Positions 35,748 to 47,375 of a stretch of DNA of 64,000 nucleotides are shown here, piece by piece. The stretch spans positions 2,435,501-2,499,500 of the forward strand of contig WPIO01000045.1 of assembly GCA_009760855.2 (NCBI GenBank), read 5' to 3'. This DNA comes from Cristatella mucedo. Lineage: Eukaryota > Bryozoa > Phylactolaemata > Cristatellidae. The position numbers and the translations under genes are program-made. The notes beneath the pieces are model-generated. The model was not told the origin of the DNA. It saw only the letters and a list, made by a program, of their open reading frames with translations, and did not search any database. Position 1 is the stretch's first letter. Each line of letters opens with the position of its first letter.

Positions 35748-36120
35748 CTAATAATAATAATAACGTACTTGATAAAGTGCCCTCAGAGAACTTAATCTCT
35801 TTCTAAGCGCTTTACATTTGCTGCAAAGGGAAATGCAATTAAATGGTAAGTAAAATCATGCTTGAAAAACAAACAAAATTAATAGCATGGTTAAGGGTGA
35901 CAACCACAGGGTCAGCATGCAAATGTGGTTAGTGGCAGCATGCACAGTGTCAGCACGCATAAGCACGTGAAGGACGAATCACAGGAACTCACTAAATGCT
36001 GTCCTAAATTGGTGTGTTTTTAGGTTCCTTTGAAATGTGGTCAGGTCAGGGGATGTTCTGACGCAGATCAGGAAGGAGTTCCAGGCTTTGGGAGCATACG
36101 AACTGAATGCACGGTCTCTA
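35748..36120 (-). mobile_element. Family A LINE, 5'-truncated 3' end
   Basis: A clean tail: (AAT)n, then gtacttgataaagtgccctc, the stem-loop with 'gagaacttaatctctttc' and 'gcgctttacatttgctgc', then the 3' UTR through 'agcatgcaaatgtggttagt' to the coding end. It stops sharply at about 36120, as expected for 5' truncation during reverse transcription. It is one of the least diverged family A tails. Confidence 0.87.
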
Positions 36121-36911
36121 ATCTGGATGCTTATTCAATTCGTTTATATGTAGATACAACATGGACTATCATAGTTTCAATTGAACACTGGGCTATGCCT
36201 GACTTTTGTAAGTTAAGGGATACAATTCTAAAAAATTCCAGCGATTATTCAGGAAGATTTAAGACACAATATATTAAAATTTAATAACGTTCCGAAAGTT
36301 TCCATGTTCGGTTAATGGTAGGGACGTCTGATTAACTTACAGCTATTGATAAAAAGTTTTCATAAATTACATTTAATGTCATATTTAAGAAAACAGCGAA
36401 CAACGTTTTTTAAAATATTTACAGTATAAAACTACTTTAGTACGGAGGTTTGAATGTATACTGGTAAAGACTTATTACATTATGCAGTAGAGTGATCGTT
36501 CTCTGCATACTAAGAAGTAAAGGATTAGCCATCTTTGACGTGGGCCTATACAGAAAATTTGAATTTTCCAAGACTACTCTGTTGCTGTTGCCCCACCCCG
36601 TCTCAAAGCATTTAGATTACCCTGTAATGTGGATAAGTGAGTTCTTTCAGGTATTATCAAGGGGCAAACAACAGATAAGGCTTAGGAATGTTATCGAACC
36701 TTTAGTGGACTACCACAAGAAAAATAGAGCAACGAATGAAGCCAGTCTATGGCAGCTGCTGAAACCAAGGAAAAAAGTTGCTTATGATTTTCGAAATAAC
36801 TTGATGAAGCTGCAGTTGACCATACAATTTTATCAGTCAATCTCAGCGAATTTGTGAATAATAAAATCGTCAAAGAAAGCCAAACTTAATGGTTATTGGT
36901 GGAATGCTTGG
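36121..36911. other. Unassigned segment with a 121-codon frame
   Basis: A plus-strand frame at 36492-36857 encodes a Lys/Arg-rich, Leu-rich peptide (contains RLRNVIEPLVDYHKKNRATN). I recognise no family, and no splice or promoter context supports it. It may be a transposon remnant or chance. Confidence 0.35.
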
Positions 36912-37640
36912 TAAACGACAATAATAGCACGATTAAGGGTGACATGGGCAGAGTCAGTGTGCAAATTTTATTAGTGACAGTATGCAAAGCGTCAGCACTT
37001 ACATGCACATAAAGGTAAAAGCACAGGGACCTACGACATGCTGTCATAAAATGGTGCATTTTTAGTTCCTTTTCAATGTGGTCAAGTTAGGAGATGTCAA
37101 GATGCAAGTCGGGAGTGAGTTCCAGGCTTTGTAATAATGCAAACTAAGGCATGGTCTCCGAAGGATTTGATGAATGCACGAAGTTAGGTAAACCACTAGA
37201 TTCCGTAAAGCGGGTGGTATGATGATAAGCCTAACGGAGGAGTAGATCTGATCGGTAAGTTGGAGCCCAATAATGAATAGAGTCTAAAGGTGAATGACAG
37301 AACGTTGAACGCAATGATTTGCTTGACTAGGAGACAGTGCTGGTCTGTGTACGAGAAGTTGTGAGATAAGGCAACTGTGACTCCCACGACAAAAAAGACT
37401 AGTTTCAGATTTTGTGCACCCGCATTAATCGCCTGATTGCACTGGCCAGTATAGCAGCAAATAGTGAATTGCCGAAGTCAAGAAAACATGCCCCAAGTGC
37501 ATGGATTATTTTAGATGTGGAATCGCAGTCTAGACAAGAGCGAAGTTGAGCTATGTTGTGTATCTGAAAGTAGGCACAATCAGACCATCTAATAGGTTGT
37601 GTTTTGATTAATTAGGGCATAAAAGCAGCGATTGCTAAGT
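36912..37640 (-). mobile_element. Family A LINE, tail-less fragment
   Basis: It contains the family A 3' UTR ('agtcagtgtgcaaattttat', 'cagcacttacatgcaca'), the RT end and the thumb on the minus strand up to about 37600. The (AAT)n tail and stem-loop are missing at the 36912 end. More diverged than its neighbour at 35748. Confidence 0.72.
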
Positions 37641-38567
37641 AAAACCAATTTATGTGTAGGTTCCCAAAAAATCTAGTTCATCCACAAGAAATTAGTGCTA
37701 CAGGTTTAACATTCGTTATTGCATCTTTGAGCTTTGTGCAAAAACCAAACCTCTTTGCAGAATTATTCACTTGAAAGCATATTTTGGTTCCTTTCTGTTG
37801 CATTAGAAATTGCACTCCCTTGGAAGATGTGGTCTCAATGTATAGCAAACAAAAAGATACGGAATCCGTCTTGTTGGACTTGAATGAACAAGTAACTTCA
37901 GGCCCTCATGGAGGAAAATATTTAGCACATCTTTCAAAACCTCTTCGTTAATAAGTACATTTTAAAATATGGAAGAACAATATAAGAGATTTCAGAAGAA
38001 TGTCATTAATATTAAAAATATTCTTCTTTAATTAGTTTTGGACTCTTCTAACAACAGTGGCTGACAACGTCGAGGAGGCTCTTTGCCATATATCTTGCTG
38101 GTAAACGGCATTCACCCATCACCCTTAATCGCAGCTGCCAGGGCACATAAATGTAGTCCAACACTTATTAGAAGCCTTGAAAATGACACGAATTAAAAAA
38201 GTGTATCCAGCCTTTGGGCTTATTTTATTTAAAAATACAGCTACTGAACTTGAGGGCATTTAAGAATCGCAGTACCATGGTAGAACTCCTTTCTTTGAAA
38301 GTGATTTGGGATAATTGTCTAAGATAGCATTGTCCGATCGATAGAGAAAAAAGATCGTTATAAATCACTTATATGAATTTCGGTATGGTCTGAGTATTGG
38401 TTTATTTCATTAGTAGTTTGTAAATACGAATAGAGTTTGATGTAGTACTTATCTTAGGCACATTTTACTGTATTATGAATTCAGCTAGAATAACGTGCAC
38501 AATATTATGAGTAGAAGCACTGAATCGAAAGTCATTGCAGACCAAATAATCAACGTATACTGCTTAC
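37641..38567. other. Intronic DNA, nothing recognised
   Basis: AT-rich intron immediately downstream (minus sense) of the 38.7 kb FTP exon. Confidence 0.4.
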
Positions 38568-38798
38568 AATAAGTTCGCCTGTTGACTAATGTAACATTGA
38601 GGATGACGTATAGCTGCTTTTCGTCAAGGGTAACGAACCACCAGGCATCTGTTGCTATACCACGCTCAAGTAGGTTTTCATCAGTGTGAGAACAGTATCC
38701 CAAATCATTTGCTTGTAGCTTCCCATCAACTGCCAGATCTGAAGAACAACTTTGATAGGTTGTTGATTGATTTGTTGTCTTATTATATGCTAAGTTAC
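38568..38798 (-). CDS. Exon: first half of an FTP/fucolectin-like domain
   Basis: 77 codons, acceptor ttctttag before 38798, donor gtaagc after 38568, phase 1-1. It opens with NLAYNKTTNQSTTYQSC, close to the textbook N-[VL]-A-x-N-K-x-x-x-Q-S-T start of fucolectin domains, then SSDLAVDGKLQANDLGYC and DAWWFVTLDEKQLY, ending in VTLVNRRTY. Its last split codon with the next exon is TCT (Ser). This exon and the 34.7 kb exon together make one complete FTP domain of about 157 residues, the best preserved in the window. Confidence 0.88.
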
Positions 38799-39414
38799 CT
38801 AAAGAAAATTCACATTTTTCTAGGCGTGACTAATAACTGTGCGAAATTGAAAACAAGTAGAGCTTTGAGATTACTTTATTGCCAGTAGACCAGCTTACTT
38901 TCACTAGTATATAAGGTACAGATACCAAAATTGCATTGATATGTTTATTGTTTGTATTGCCCTTGCACTTGTGAGCTCAAGCAACATGTTTCAGTACCTC
39001 CGAAGGGGGTTGATCACAAAAGATTGACCATCAGTATAGCGGCCACTGGTTTAGTCTATGCATACGTCTTTTATGTGCCAACAACTGTAACCAAAAATCT
39101 TAGGTATTGCTCGGGTTAAGGATTACAGTTTTCAAAGTAAGTATACATTGCAATAGTATGCTATGCTCTCTGACTAATAACATAAGAGAATTTCAGATAG
39201 TTCGTGTAACCAGTCAACGCACGTTTAACGAGTAATAAAGTACAAGGGATTATGGTAGTTAAGGCTTCATTACTTTCACACTGATTACTTTATTATTGTA
39301 ATCTACAGATGCAAATTACTCAAAGGCTATTCTCAATTCGGAAATGTTCCCTAATTAAGTTATTCGCACTTCAATAAGAAAAGCCAGGCCCTAAATGGAA
39401 AGCAATGAAGCCAC

Positions 39415-41174
39415 ATCATTTGCTACGATCCCCTTCCTGCCTTCGAGCACCTCAACTTCTCTCAACTGTCTTTCAGCATGTATTGATGACATCCGCCCAT
39501 AGATGACAGCTAATTTTCTTACGCTAAACGATGAATAAATTATCTTATTAGTTATGGGCAAACCCGGTGGGATGCAGATATTGGAAAGAATAATGCTCAA
39601 CACGGGCTCTGCAATCATATCTCAGGTTGAATCAGCTCGAAAACTGGCTGTTAGATTATGCAGTGACCTGTCATTAGACTGCCAAGTCAGCTCCATAATA
39701 AAGTCTGCCTACTTTCAGATACATTACCTTGCTAAAATTCAGGCTTGTTTATACAAGGATATCAATTTTAAGTTGGTCAATGCATTTATGACACCCCGTC
39801 TTGAATTCTGTTACTCAATGCTTGCTGGCCTTCTGGCAGATTCAATCAGGTGATTACTGCTGGTGCAAAACTTTGCAGCTAGGCTTGTCTGTCGTGAGCA
39901 TCGCCGTTGCCAGGTTACACCACTTCTCGCCGACCTGCACTGGCTACCAGTCAAGCAATGGATCGGATTCAAGGTTTCGTCGCTCACTTTTAGGTCACTT
40001 CATTCTTTGGCTCCAGCCTACCTCTCAGATCTACACCCCACCAGGCCAAGCATCGTACCTCCCATTTTTCAGAATCAAACAGTTTACAATAGGTACCTTA
40101 TTCTCCTGCTTGTGTCTTTGCATGGTCACTTAGAACCAATAAAGCATCTATTCCAGAGGTCTGCCAAACGAAGCCATGAGTTTCGTCTTAAGACAGTTTA
40201 AAAACCTACGGCGACTGCAGCTTCGTTCGGCAGGATCTAAAACCATTGAACTCTCTTCATCTAAAATGTACATACTGTAAGTTCACTATAGGTAAAAAGA
40301 TGCTAAATACAGGATATTCCCACGGAATCTTCACAGTCTCACGTGAATTTCTGTATAAGCTACTGCATGCAGATATAGTGCATGCTATCGGTATCCTCTT
40401 GACGTTTATACATGCATGCACGTCTAAATTCTTCAAAGGAAATCTAGTGCTCTTAGTGGGTTAGAGTTCAAAGGAGTGCTAGTATAGTTATCTAAATTAC
40501 TGTTCCCGATCCCGTCAAGAAATGTACAGTCTTTTTCACAAGCTGGTGCTTTATATATTCAAGACAAATCATGAGCGTTCGACCTCACCTTAATATAGAC
40601 TTATCTTTCAGGGTTCGGTATTTGAGCTCCAAATATTGTCGAAGCACCGCACAATTACCTACTTCTTAGACCTTAAAACACTTCTCAAACCTGCCATTCA
40701 TCAAATTCTGTATTGTCAATACCTTGTCAGCCTTCTGTCAAGGTCGTGATGGTGAATGCTGACGTCACATCTACACAGTAACGAGACGTTAGGCTAGCGG
40801 CTGAGATATGTTAGTTATTGTCATTACGGCAGTTTACAAAATAATAGAGGTTATGACTCAAGGATGTCTCGAAGATAGCTCACCATTCTGATTAGGTTTA
40901 GCCATATCCTTCAGATGGTTATAGATTACTATATGTGTTGGCCCGAGCAGAGCTTTAAAATGTACCGATGTATTTACCACTAACCACATTTGCATGCTGA
41001 CCCAGTGCATGTAACCCCTAACCATGTTATTCATTTTGTTTGTTTTTCAAGCATGATTTTACTTACTATTCTATTGCGTATCACTTTGCAGCAAATGTAA
41101 AGCGCCTAGAAAGAGATTAAGTTCTCTGTGGGCGCTTTATCAAGTGCAATATTATTATTATTATTATTATTATT
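39415..41174 (+). mobile_element. Family A LINE, 3' half, interrupted
   Basis: From 39415 it follows family A just past the YADD box (FRAPQLLSTVFQHVLMTSAH-like). It has a good RT frame at 39554-39853 (MGKPGGMQILERIMLNTGSA, then MTPRLEFCYSMLAGLLADSI) and a thumb LLADLHWLPVKQWIGFKVSS at about 39927. It leaves the family at about 40097 and resumes at about 40935 with a complete 3' UTR, an intact stem-loop at 41098-41142 (agcgcctag ... gggcgctttatc) and (ATT)n at 41150-41174. Confidence 0.83.
40098..40934 (+). mobile_element. Insert in the family A LINE, partly family B-like
   Basis: The part 40185-40265 resembles the family B 3' coding end ('gtcttaagacagttt', 'gcgactgcagcttcgttcgg', 'caggatctaaaaccattgaactc'). 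The remainder is unassigned. It is probably a nested LINE B fragment followed by diverged DNA. Confidence 0.45.
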
Positions 41175-41254
41175 TGACAGACCAGCACCAAAATGCCACA
41201 CCAGAGATACCGTTAAACAGTAATTGTATCCATAGCGCATTATCTACATACTGT

Positions 41255-41330
41255 AGTATGAGGGCTTGATTGTGGAGCTCATGGGGTTGTCTAATGAAAT
41301 ATCACTGTGTAGTGGTACATCGATAATTGG
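41255..41330 (-). mobile_element. Family A LINE, small fragment
   Basis: 'cttgattgtggagctcatgg' and 'ttgtctaatgaaatatcac' match the conserved segment at 32155-32200 and 58845-58880 of family A. Confidence 0.55.
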
Positions 41331-43381
41331 CTCTTCACCCAGACATGTCTGCAGAATGCAAAGAAATGTTCCAACACTTAGGTGACCCATGTTTAATATG
41401 TTTGGGCTAGCTTCCAAGACATCAGTTTACATACTCAAACGTCTTTTAGCACTTGTAGCACCATTACTTCTATTCCATGTGCCCGTAATGTAATACATTT
41501 TTCACTCATACCATCGTCGGATATTACTTAAGTTTTTCAAGTAGTACTTCCAACAAGCTCAGATATTGTAAAGAAACTCCCTTAATACGTGACGTTATGC
41601 TATTATTATAGCATTACATAATTTGAAAAAGCTTTAATCATCGCCTCTTGCCACTCACAATTGTCCGAGTCTCTGCGAATCATTGAAGATATAAAAATCC
41701 GATTTTTGCACAATTTATGTATATGGGTGGAATGTAATCGTTCCAGATCACGAGAACGCATCAGATTGTTGTTTTCCCCTTACCGGTTTGCTGAGCTGAT
41801 TCAAACCCTTACTCAGCTTGTTTCAGAAAATCGTCAGCTGCAGAAAGCACCAAGTGCTGTCGGGAACGCTTGCCGCTGAGCAGAGAATATTTTTCTTTGT
41901 AACACTTGAAACAAGGCATGGGTAGTGATTATAGAGTTTCGTGCCCATTTGTTAATACATACCGGAAGATTTACCTGACTTTCCACTGCTTTTTCAATGG
42001 CACTCTTTGTTTTGACGTAGCAAAGAAAAATCCAAACATAACTTCCGAGCATATATTCTAAGGATATCTTGTTTCATTTACAACATTTTTGTTCATAGGC
42101 TACAATTATTTACTGCAAGTAAACTCCCATTAAACACTGGAACTAATTCCGAACAAATCCGGTATAGGATTTGGAATTGTAGACGCATAACACGAACAAA
42201 ATCGATATTATTTGCATAGCATTTCATCTTGTTTATGCGACGATTTTTTTTGCCTTTCGCTACACCAATGCATTGCTAATATCTTTTCATGAATTACCAT
42301 TTTGTGCTCATGTTAGAAGTAATTATTCTTATAGCCTGATAGAGAAACCTTTAAGATCCACCACTATTTTTAGTAAGCCTTTATGTTACATGAACTGCTG
42401 ACCTATATACAAAATCACGTCTCACTGATTTTTCCTGGTTTTTTAATGCCATCAATACATCGTGATTTACTTTATTCATCATTCTATAGTGCAAATATTT
42501 AGCATGACCACCAATGGAATTATTCAGCTTATATTTCAGGGTGCAATTATATGCTACCAATGTGCATTTTAGAGTATTTACGTAGCTAATTTAGGAAAAT
42601 AGTTATGCGACACGCTATATATTACAATAGTCACGAAAACTGTCACTTTAGCATTATGGCTTCCAAACATCAGCAGTTCCAAATTACAGTAAACTGCATC
42701 TCGGTGACACTATTGCCTAAAAGGCTGATTAGTTTAACTAAACCAGGCTATCAAGAGAGACTGATTATCTCCCAACCTGTCTGCTTTAGCAAACCCCGAC
42801 GGTTGATGAGGTTTTTATCAAGATCGACGAAGCATTTCCTATTGCAAATTGATGTTACCTTACGAAGCTACTTCCCTTGATATGGCTACGTGGCTTTTGA
42901 AACCAAGAGAAAACAAAAAAAAATATACAGCGATTAGGCCCTTGGTGGCGACTTTTTCATTTTAAGCTATAAATTATTCGAACGACAAAAAACAAAGGAT
43001 CATTACAAGTGCTATTGCAAGCTTAACTTTCTAAGTCGTTAGTCAAAAAAAGCACAAGGGAACATTATCAAAAGTTGCAAAACTAATGCAAGGAAGCATG
43101 GACTATTTCGATGATTGACTGAACTTTTACGGCCTTCACGCAAAATTAACTTGAGAGCTTGTAATAACTTCATCACACCATAGCAGAACATAAATGTCCC
43201 TACTTCGAATGAACTTTTAATGTAAATTTACCGTAAACCACATAGAATGGTTTACTTATAAATGACATTTACAGCAACTTAGTAAGCGTAACTAACTTTA
43301 ACCCTTGCTGCAATGCTTATAGTGCTGCTAAGGCTAAACAAAATACACTTATGCACTCAAGTTTAGGCATTGGTCTCTTAC
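41331..43381. other. Intronic DNA, nothing recognised
   Basis: Two frames (41661-41879, 42605-42880, plus) have no recognisable domain and no supporting splice context. Confidence 0.4.
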
Positions 43382-43504
43382 CAATTTGACATCCTGGTCC
43401 ATACCAGCCTGGTGCACATCCTTTTATGCAAAAACCATTGGCACTGCAGCTACTGTCATTAATGCAGTGACAATTTAGACGGGTTGATACTTGTAGTGCC
43501 ATAC
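43382..43504 (-). CDS. Exon: EGF-like module
   Basis: 41 codons, acceptor cttcacag before 43504, donor gtaaga after 43382, phase 1-1. The translation MALQVSTRLNCHCINDSS continues with CSANGFCIKGCAPGWYGPGC and QI. It has the six-Cys spacing of the other EGF exons, including the GW.GPGCQ end. Spliced to the 38.7 kb exon the split codon is GGT, giving CQIGNLA. The in-frame ATG just inside the exon is not a convincing start because a good acceptor precedes it. Confidence 0.82.
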
Positions 43505-45885
43505 CTGTGAAGATAAGTCTTTCCTATATCTTTATTTGAGCATTTTAGGATGAAGATTTATTTGAAGACGCTTAAAGTATGTCCTCAAAATAAAAACGTT
43601 GCATCTTGTTCACAGCACTGGCAAAAAATAGATCCTCTACGGAAGATCCTCTACCCAGTGGTTTTAGTTATGTCTACGGCTAAATGTTCTGAAGAAGAAG
43701 TTTAAATACAGATTAAGGAACGAAATTGCTCTGGTCGACCTCTCATTCAAGTGCACCGAATAGTGTTCAAATAGTCAGTTGGCAGAACGCTTCTGGTTCT
43801 TTGCTGAGAATAGTGGCTCATAAGAGAATAGTTTACATCACCTCCTTTGATGCTTGAATTATACTGCCTATGAATATTCTTTTACTCACTTACTTCCTTT
43901 AACTGAGCCCATTCATCTCAAGTAAAAACCGGAAAACCCAGAATGGAGAATACAATTACTCGAATATTAGAAAAGTGCTCTACATGAGTTGCACGAAACT
44001 GCATCAGAATGGAGTAAAAAGTATTGAAAAAACGTCCATGACTAATTTAAAGTGAAGATCGTTAGAAATCACCCATCATGAGAATTTTTTTAAGGTATGT
44101 CTATTCTTACCTTTTTTATTCTTACATGATACTCTAGTAGAAGTGGTAGCCTTCATAGTGTACTATAACTTGTATCCATCAAATCTTGATAGCCAGCACA
44201 TTTCAGTATTTTATGCGAACGATTTTATAAGAACAGCCTCCCTCGACTAATTTGTATCTGTTTTGTAAACACGTAAAAGCAGTAAGTAAAAATGCGGCAT
44301 CAAGCCTTCAAATCATTTCGATGAACCACAAGCCATTGGTAGCTTATACATACACCAGGAAAACTAGATTTAGTCTCAGTTGTGCAGGCATTTTAATTAG
44401 GGAACTTTAGCATTTTTATGCAAAAACGGGTTGCTTGTTAAATCTTACTTGATTATGAAATAGTGTGCAATCAATTAGTTCTCATTGACTTTACATTTAT
44501 TATCTTTTTCTTTTGACCGCTTGTAATTTGGATAATGATGTAGCCTATTGTCGAATACCATTTCAATGGATTCAAAGTCGCCTAATTTCACAAAACTACT
44601 TCATCAGGAAATGCATGTCTACCTTGGATATTGTTAATAATTTTCTCAAGACTGATTTGATTTTAAAAGATAACGAAGTACATGGATACCAGTAGCAACA
44701 TGTTTCTGATAATCTTCAGATTTAGCCAAGGGCAACCGATTAGGCTTCCTGGAAGGATAGTAACTTAAATCCGCTTGTAACAAAATTGCAATGATTGGAC
44801 CCTTTCTCTCTGAGCAGTTCCTCCAAATAATGAGGATATCGAAAAAAGTCAGGACGCCAAGTACTGCTTGTGGTAGAATACCGATGCAACTAAAGCTCTC
44901 GAATAGCTGATTCAGTCCTGTTGAAGCTTTAACAGGCAAGAAACGAGTAAACAATCAGATAAGTTTAGAAAAGCAAGCAACTATGGAACATTTACTAGTT
45001 AGTGCTTTAGTCACCTAGCAAATAATTGGCCACGACAGCTTAGAATGAATAGGTTATACCATTAATACTAAATACTATTACAATAAAAAATAATCTTAAA
45101 TGACATCTCAACTTTTAGGCAATTAATAGCTAAGTGAGACTAGTAATTACGTAAGCTAAAAACTTAGCTCGACATTATGGCTTTAGGCTTAATCGGTTAC
45201 TTTGGCAAACCCTGATAATGCAATATTCCCAATCTCAACGTGGTTATGTGATTGCTCAGGCACAAAGACAAGCACATATCAAGTGGGATCACTTTGAAAT
45301 TAGGACAAATGCATATGTCAGATAAGCCAAGGCATCATGATTAAGTAATCGAGATTGGTTGCATGTAATCAAAAGTAAGCTGATTGAATCTAGCATTGAA
45401 ATAAATTCATCTTGTTAACGGCAATTTGTAACCAGAAAACCTATTTTTCTTGATGCGAAAATAATTTGGCCTATTTCATTTTGAATGTCGGGATTTCGGA
45501 TATTTAGTGCCAGTAGATTTTCTCATAGCTAATTATTTTGCTGTCTTCACTAAAGTTTAAAAGGACTACTCCTAGTTAAGCAGATCAACCTGCTCCTAAA
45601 ACTGCTTGGTTATTCCGAGTTTAAGTCATTGGTGGAAATATAATATTAGATGTGTCGATTGGGTGAGTCTGGTAGTATCCTACTGACTACGGATAATAAA
45701 AACATGACAAGCTCTTACATTTTAGCTGAATGAGTGTCAACGCATAGCAGCACCTAGTAGCACCATACATTTGAAGGAATTACAAACTACGGTCGGTTTG
45801 TCATTCTGCATGTCATGGCAACCAAAAATAGGACTAGTAGGAATATCACTGGTCAAAATGTTTTCGGCAACAGTCATGTTACTTA
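43505..45885. other. Intronic DNA; expected FTP second half not found
   Basis: This interval should contain part of the path from the 49.0 kb FTP first half. I looked on the minus strand for the ITNS and LCEV.V.G motifs and found none. A 102-codon minus frame at 44646-44954 does not match the fold. Confidence 0.4.
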
Positions 45886-46040
45886 GTGTGCCGTGATAGC
45901 ACAATAGGTAAGGCGGTTGCTTTCATGACATCGGTACCGAGGTAGTGGGTTCAATTCCTGAGATGGGCGATTCTATATCGCCACTGCAGGCAGTGGTGAT
46001 AGCCGTAAAGGCTCTTCTGTCGTAGCACAAAAAGGGGCTG
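45886..46040 (+). mobile_element. tRNA-derived SINE, best copy
   Basis: The tRNA-like head has an A box TAGCACAATAGG at 45897-45908 and a B box GGTTCAATTCC at 45948-45958, 39 bp apart, as in RNA polymerase III promoters. The non-tRNA body has a small hairpin (gccactgcaggcagtggt) and ends in ctgtcgtagcacaaaaagg. It matches the minus-strand copy at 61946-62100 almost throughout. It is not a working tRNA gene: the acceptor stem does not pair. Confidence 0.85.
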
Positions 46041-46254
46041 TTGAATTTGCAAGGATTGATTTACTTAAATTATAGCAGTCACCAATTTATATGTGTTCAA
46101 ACCCAACCAAATATATGAATCGCTAAATTGTTCTGCAATGTCTGTGTAATCTGCTATTAGTTATCGCGTGTATCACAAAATGCATGCACATTATTTCAAC
46201 GGTTAATATTTTAACGGTTAATACGAGTAAGAATACAGTCATACGCTAATTCTT
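46041..46254. other. Intronic DNA, nothing recognised
   Basis: Short AT-rich gap between the SINE and the transposon-like pseudogene. Confidence 0.4.
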
Positions 46255-47045
46255 ATACGTTTTTTGCGAGTCTCTTGTGCAACTGTTCCGCTGATATCTG
46301 TAGAGTACCAAGCAGTTGCCAGCCAGCATTGTAGTGGACCATTTCCCCTGATATCTTCGTTCATTGTGGTGCCATATTTATGACAATTTTTGCAACGTTC
46401 ATCATTATTATGCAACAGCTGCCAGGGCGGAAATCAAAACCGGAAATGAATTAATCGGATCTTTTTGAGACACATTGCTGTCAAGTTTATGATACTGCAT
46501 CAGAATGTCATCTGAAAGTCTCATCACCATGCAGTAAGTTTTTGAACTGTACATTTTTGAAGAACTCAGGAAAATAAGGACCTTCAAAGTACCTTTATAA
46601 CATTTTCTCGGCTAAGTCGAGTGGAATCTGCATGCTGTTATCGGAAACCAGGCGAAGTCATGTTCGTGGCTTTCACACATTTCTTCATCAAACCTAGTTT
46701 CTGTGCAGTGGTGGCAGCAGAATTTTTGAGCCTCGACCAGAAATGGTTCTGGATATTCTTGTCTCCAACTGCTATATTGTGCCTGCGAGTAAATTACTTC
46801 CACAAGTAGTGCTACGCCCATGCTCAGCTATCGTACTTACATACCGAGCACACTTAGTTTGTTTATCCTTGCTGCATTTTTACTAACAGGCCAACTACCG
46901 CCATATCGCAATAGAGGTGCCAGATGAACTTGTTATACTCAATGGAATTCAGCAGCTGATTTAAGTTTTCATGTGTCTCTTTCATTTTGGATAGCATGCC
47001 CTACTTTATCAGATGAAGGGCGATTTCCATCGTGCTAAAGCACTG
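46255..47045 (-). pseudogene. Decayed copy of a multi-copy transposon-like gene
   Basis: On the minus strand, switching frames, I read SLKAVL-stop-HDGNRPS near 47035, then MKETHENLNQLLNSIEYNKF and WHLYCDMAVVGLLVKMQQG near 46960-46870, ILLPPLHR and GLMKKCVKAT near 46715-46670, and near the end DERCKNCHKYGTTM and RRYQGKWSTTMLAGNC at about 46395-46310. This order matches a protein family that I recall as abundant in arthropod, cnidarian and other invertebrate genomes (DLKVVALLLGLQ.GYTK ... LPPLHIKLGLMK ... DEHGERFHQDI ... RYQGKW), annotated only as uncharacterised and probably spread by transposition. Stops and frameshifts make it dead. Its N-terminal part is not recognised. Confidence 0.7.
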
Positions 47046-47329
47046 CCTTAAGACTCAATAATAATAGTATTTAGTAGAGTATACAAATAGTATCCATCCC
47101 AAGGACACGAGTAACGCCTTTATGGGACCCAAAATATCTAAACAGAATACAAAAGTACATTAGTTCCCTAACAGAGACCCAAAGTGCTGGTGGCTTCTTC
47201 AATATAGAGCAATCGAGACAACTTCTCTGAGAATACTCCTTTGTGAAGGTCTTCAACTAAGAACTATGCCTTTTTGAAATCGCGTTCAAGGTCAATTACT
47301 TAGTTATGCTTTATTCTACGTGATTAGAT

Positions 47330-47375
47330 AGTAATAATAATAATAATAATAATAATGCACTTGGTAAAGCTTGAT
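47330..47375 (-). mobile_element. Family A LINE tail fragment
   Basis: A (AAT)n run of about 9 units followed by gcacttggtaaagc, after which the match ends. Confidence 0.6.

Noticed and set aside
44646-44954. 102-codon minus-strand frame in the interval where an FTP second half is expected
   Set aside because: The Cys pattern and the ITNS and LCEV.V.G motifs are absent; no splice borders in phase 1.
45886-45970. Functional tRNA gene
   Set aside because: A and B boxes are good but the acceptor stem does not pair and the unit recurs with an attached body, so it is a SINE.
47071-47256. Frame with CLDC..LKKP and a shifted DILGP, considered as a Ty3-type integrase zinc-finger and core start
   Set aside because: Only a few residues match, across a frameshift. 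It could equally be flank or the N-terminal part of the pseudogene at 46255-47045.
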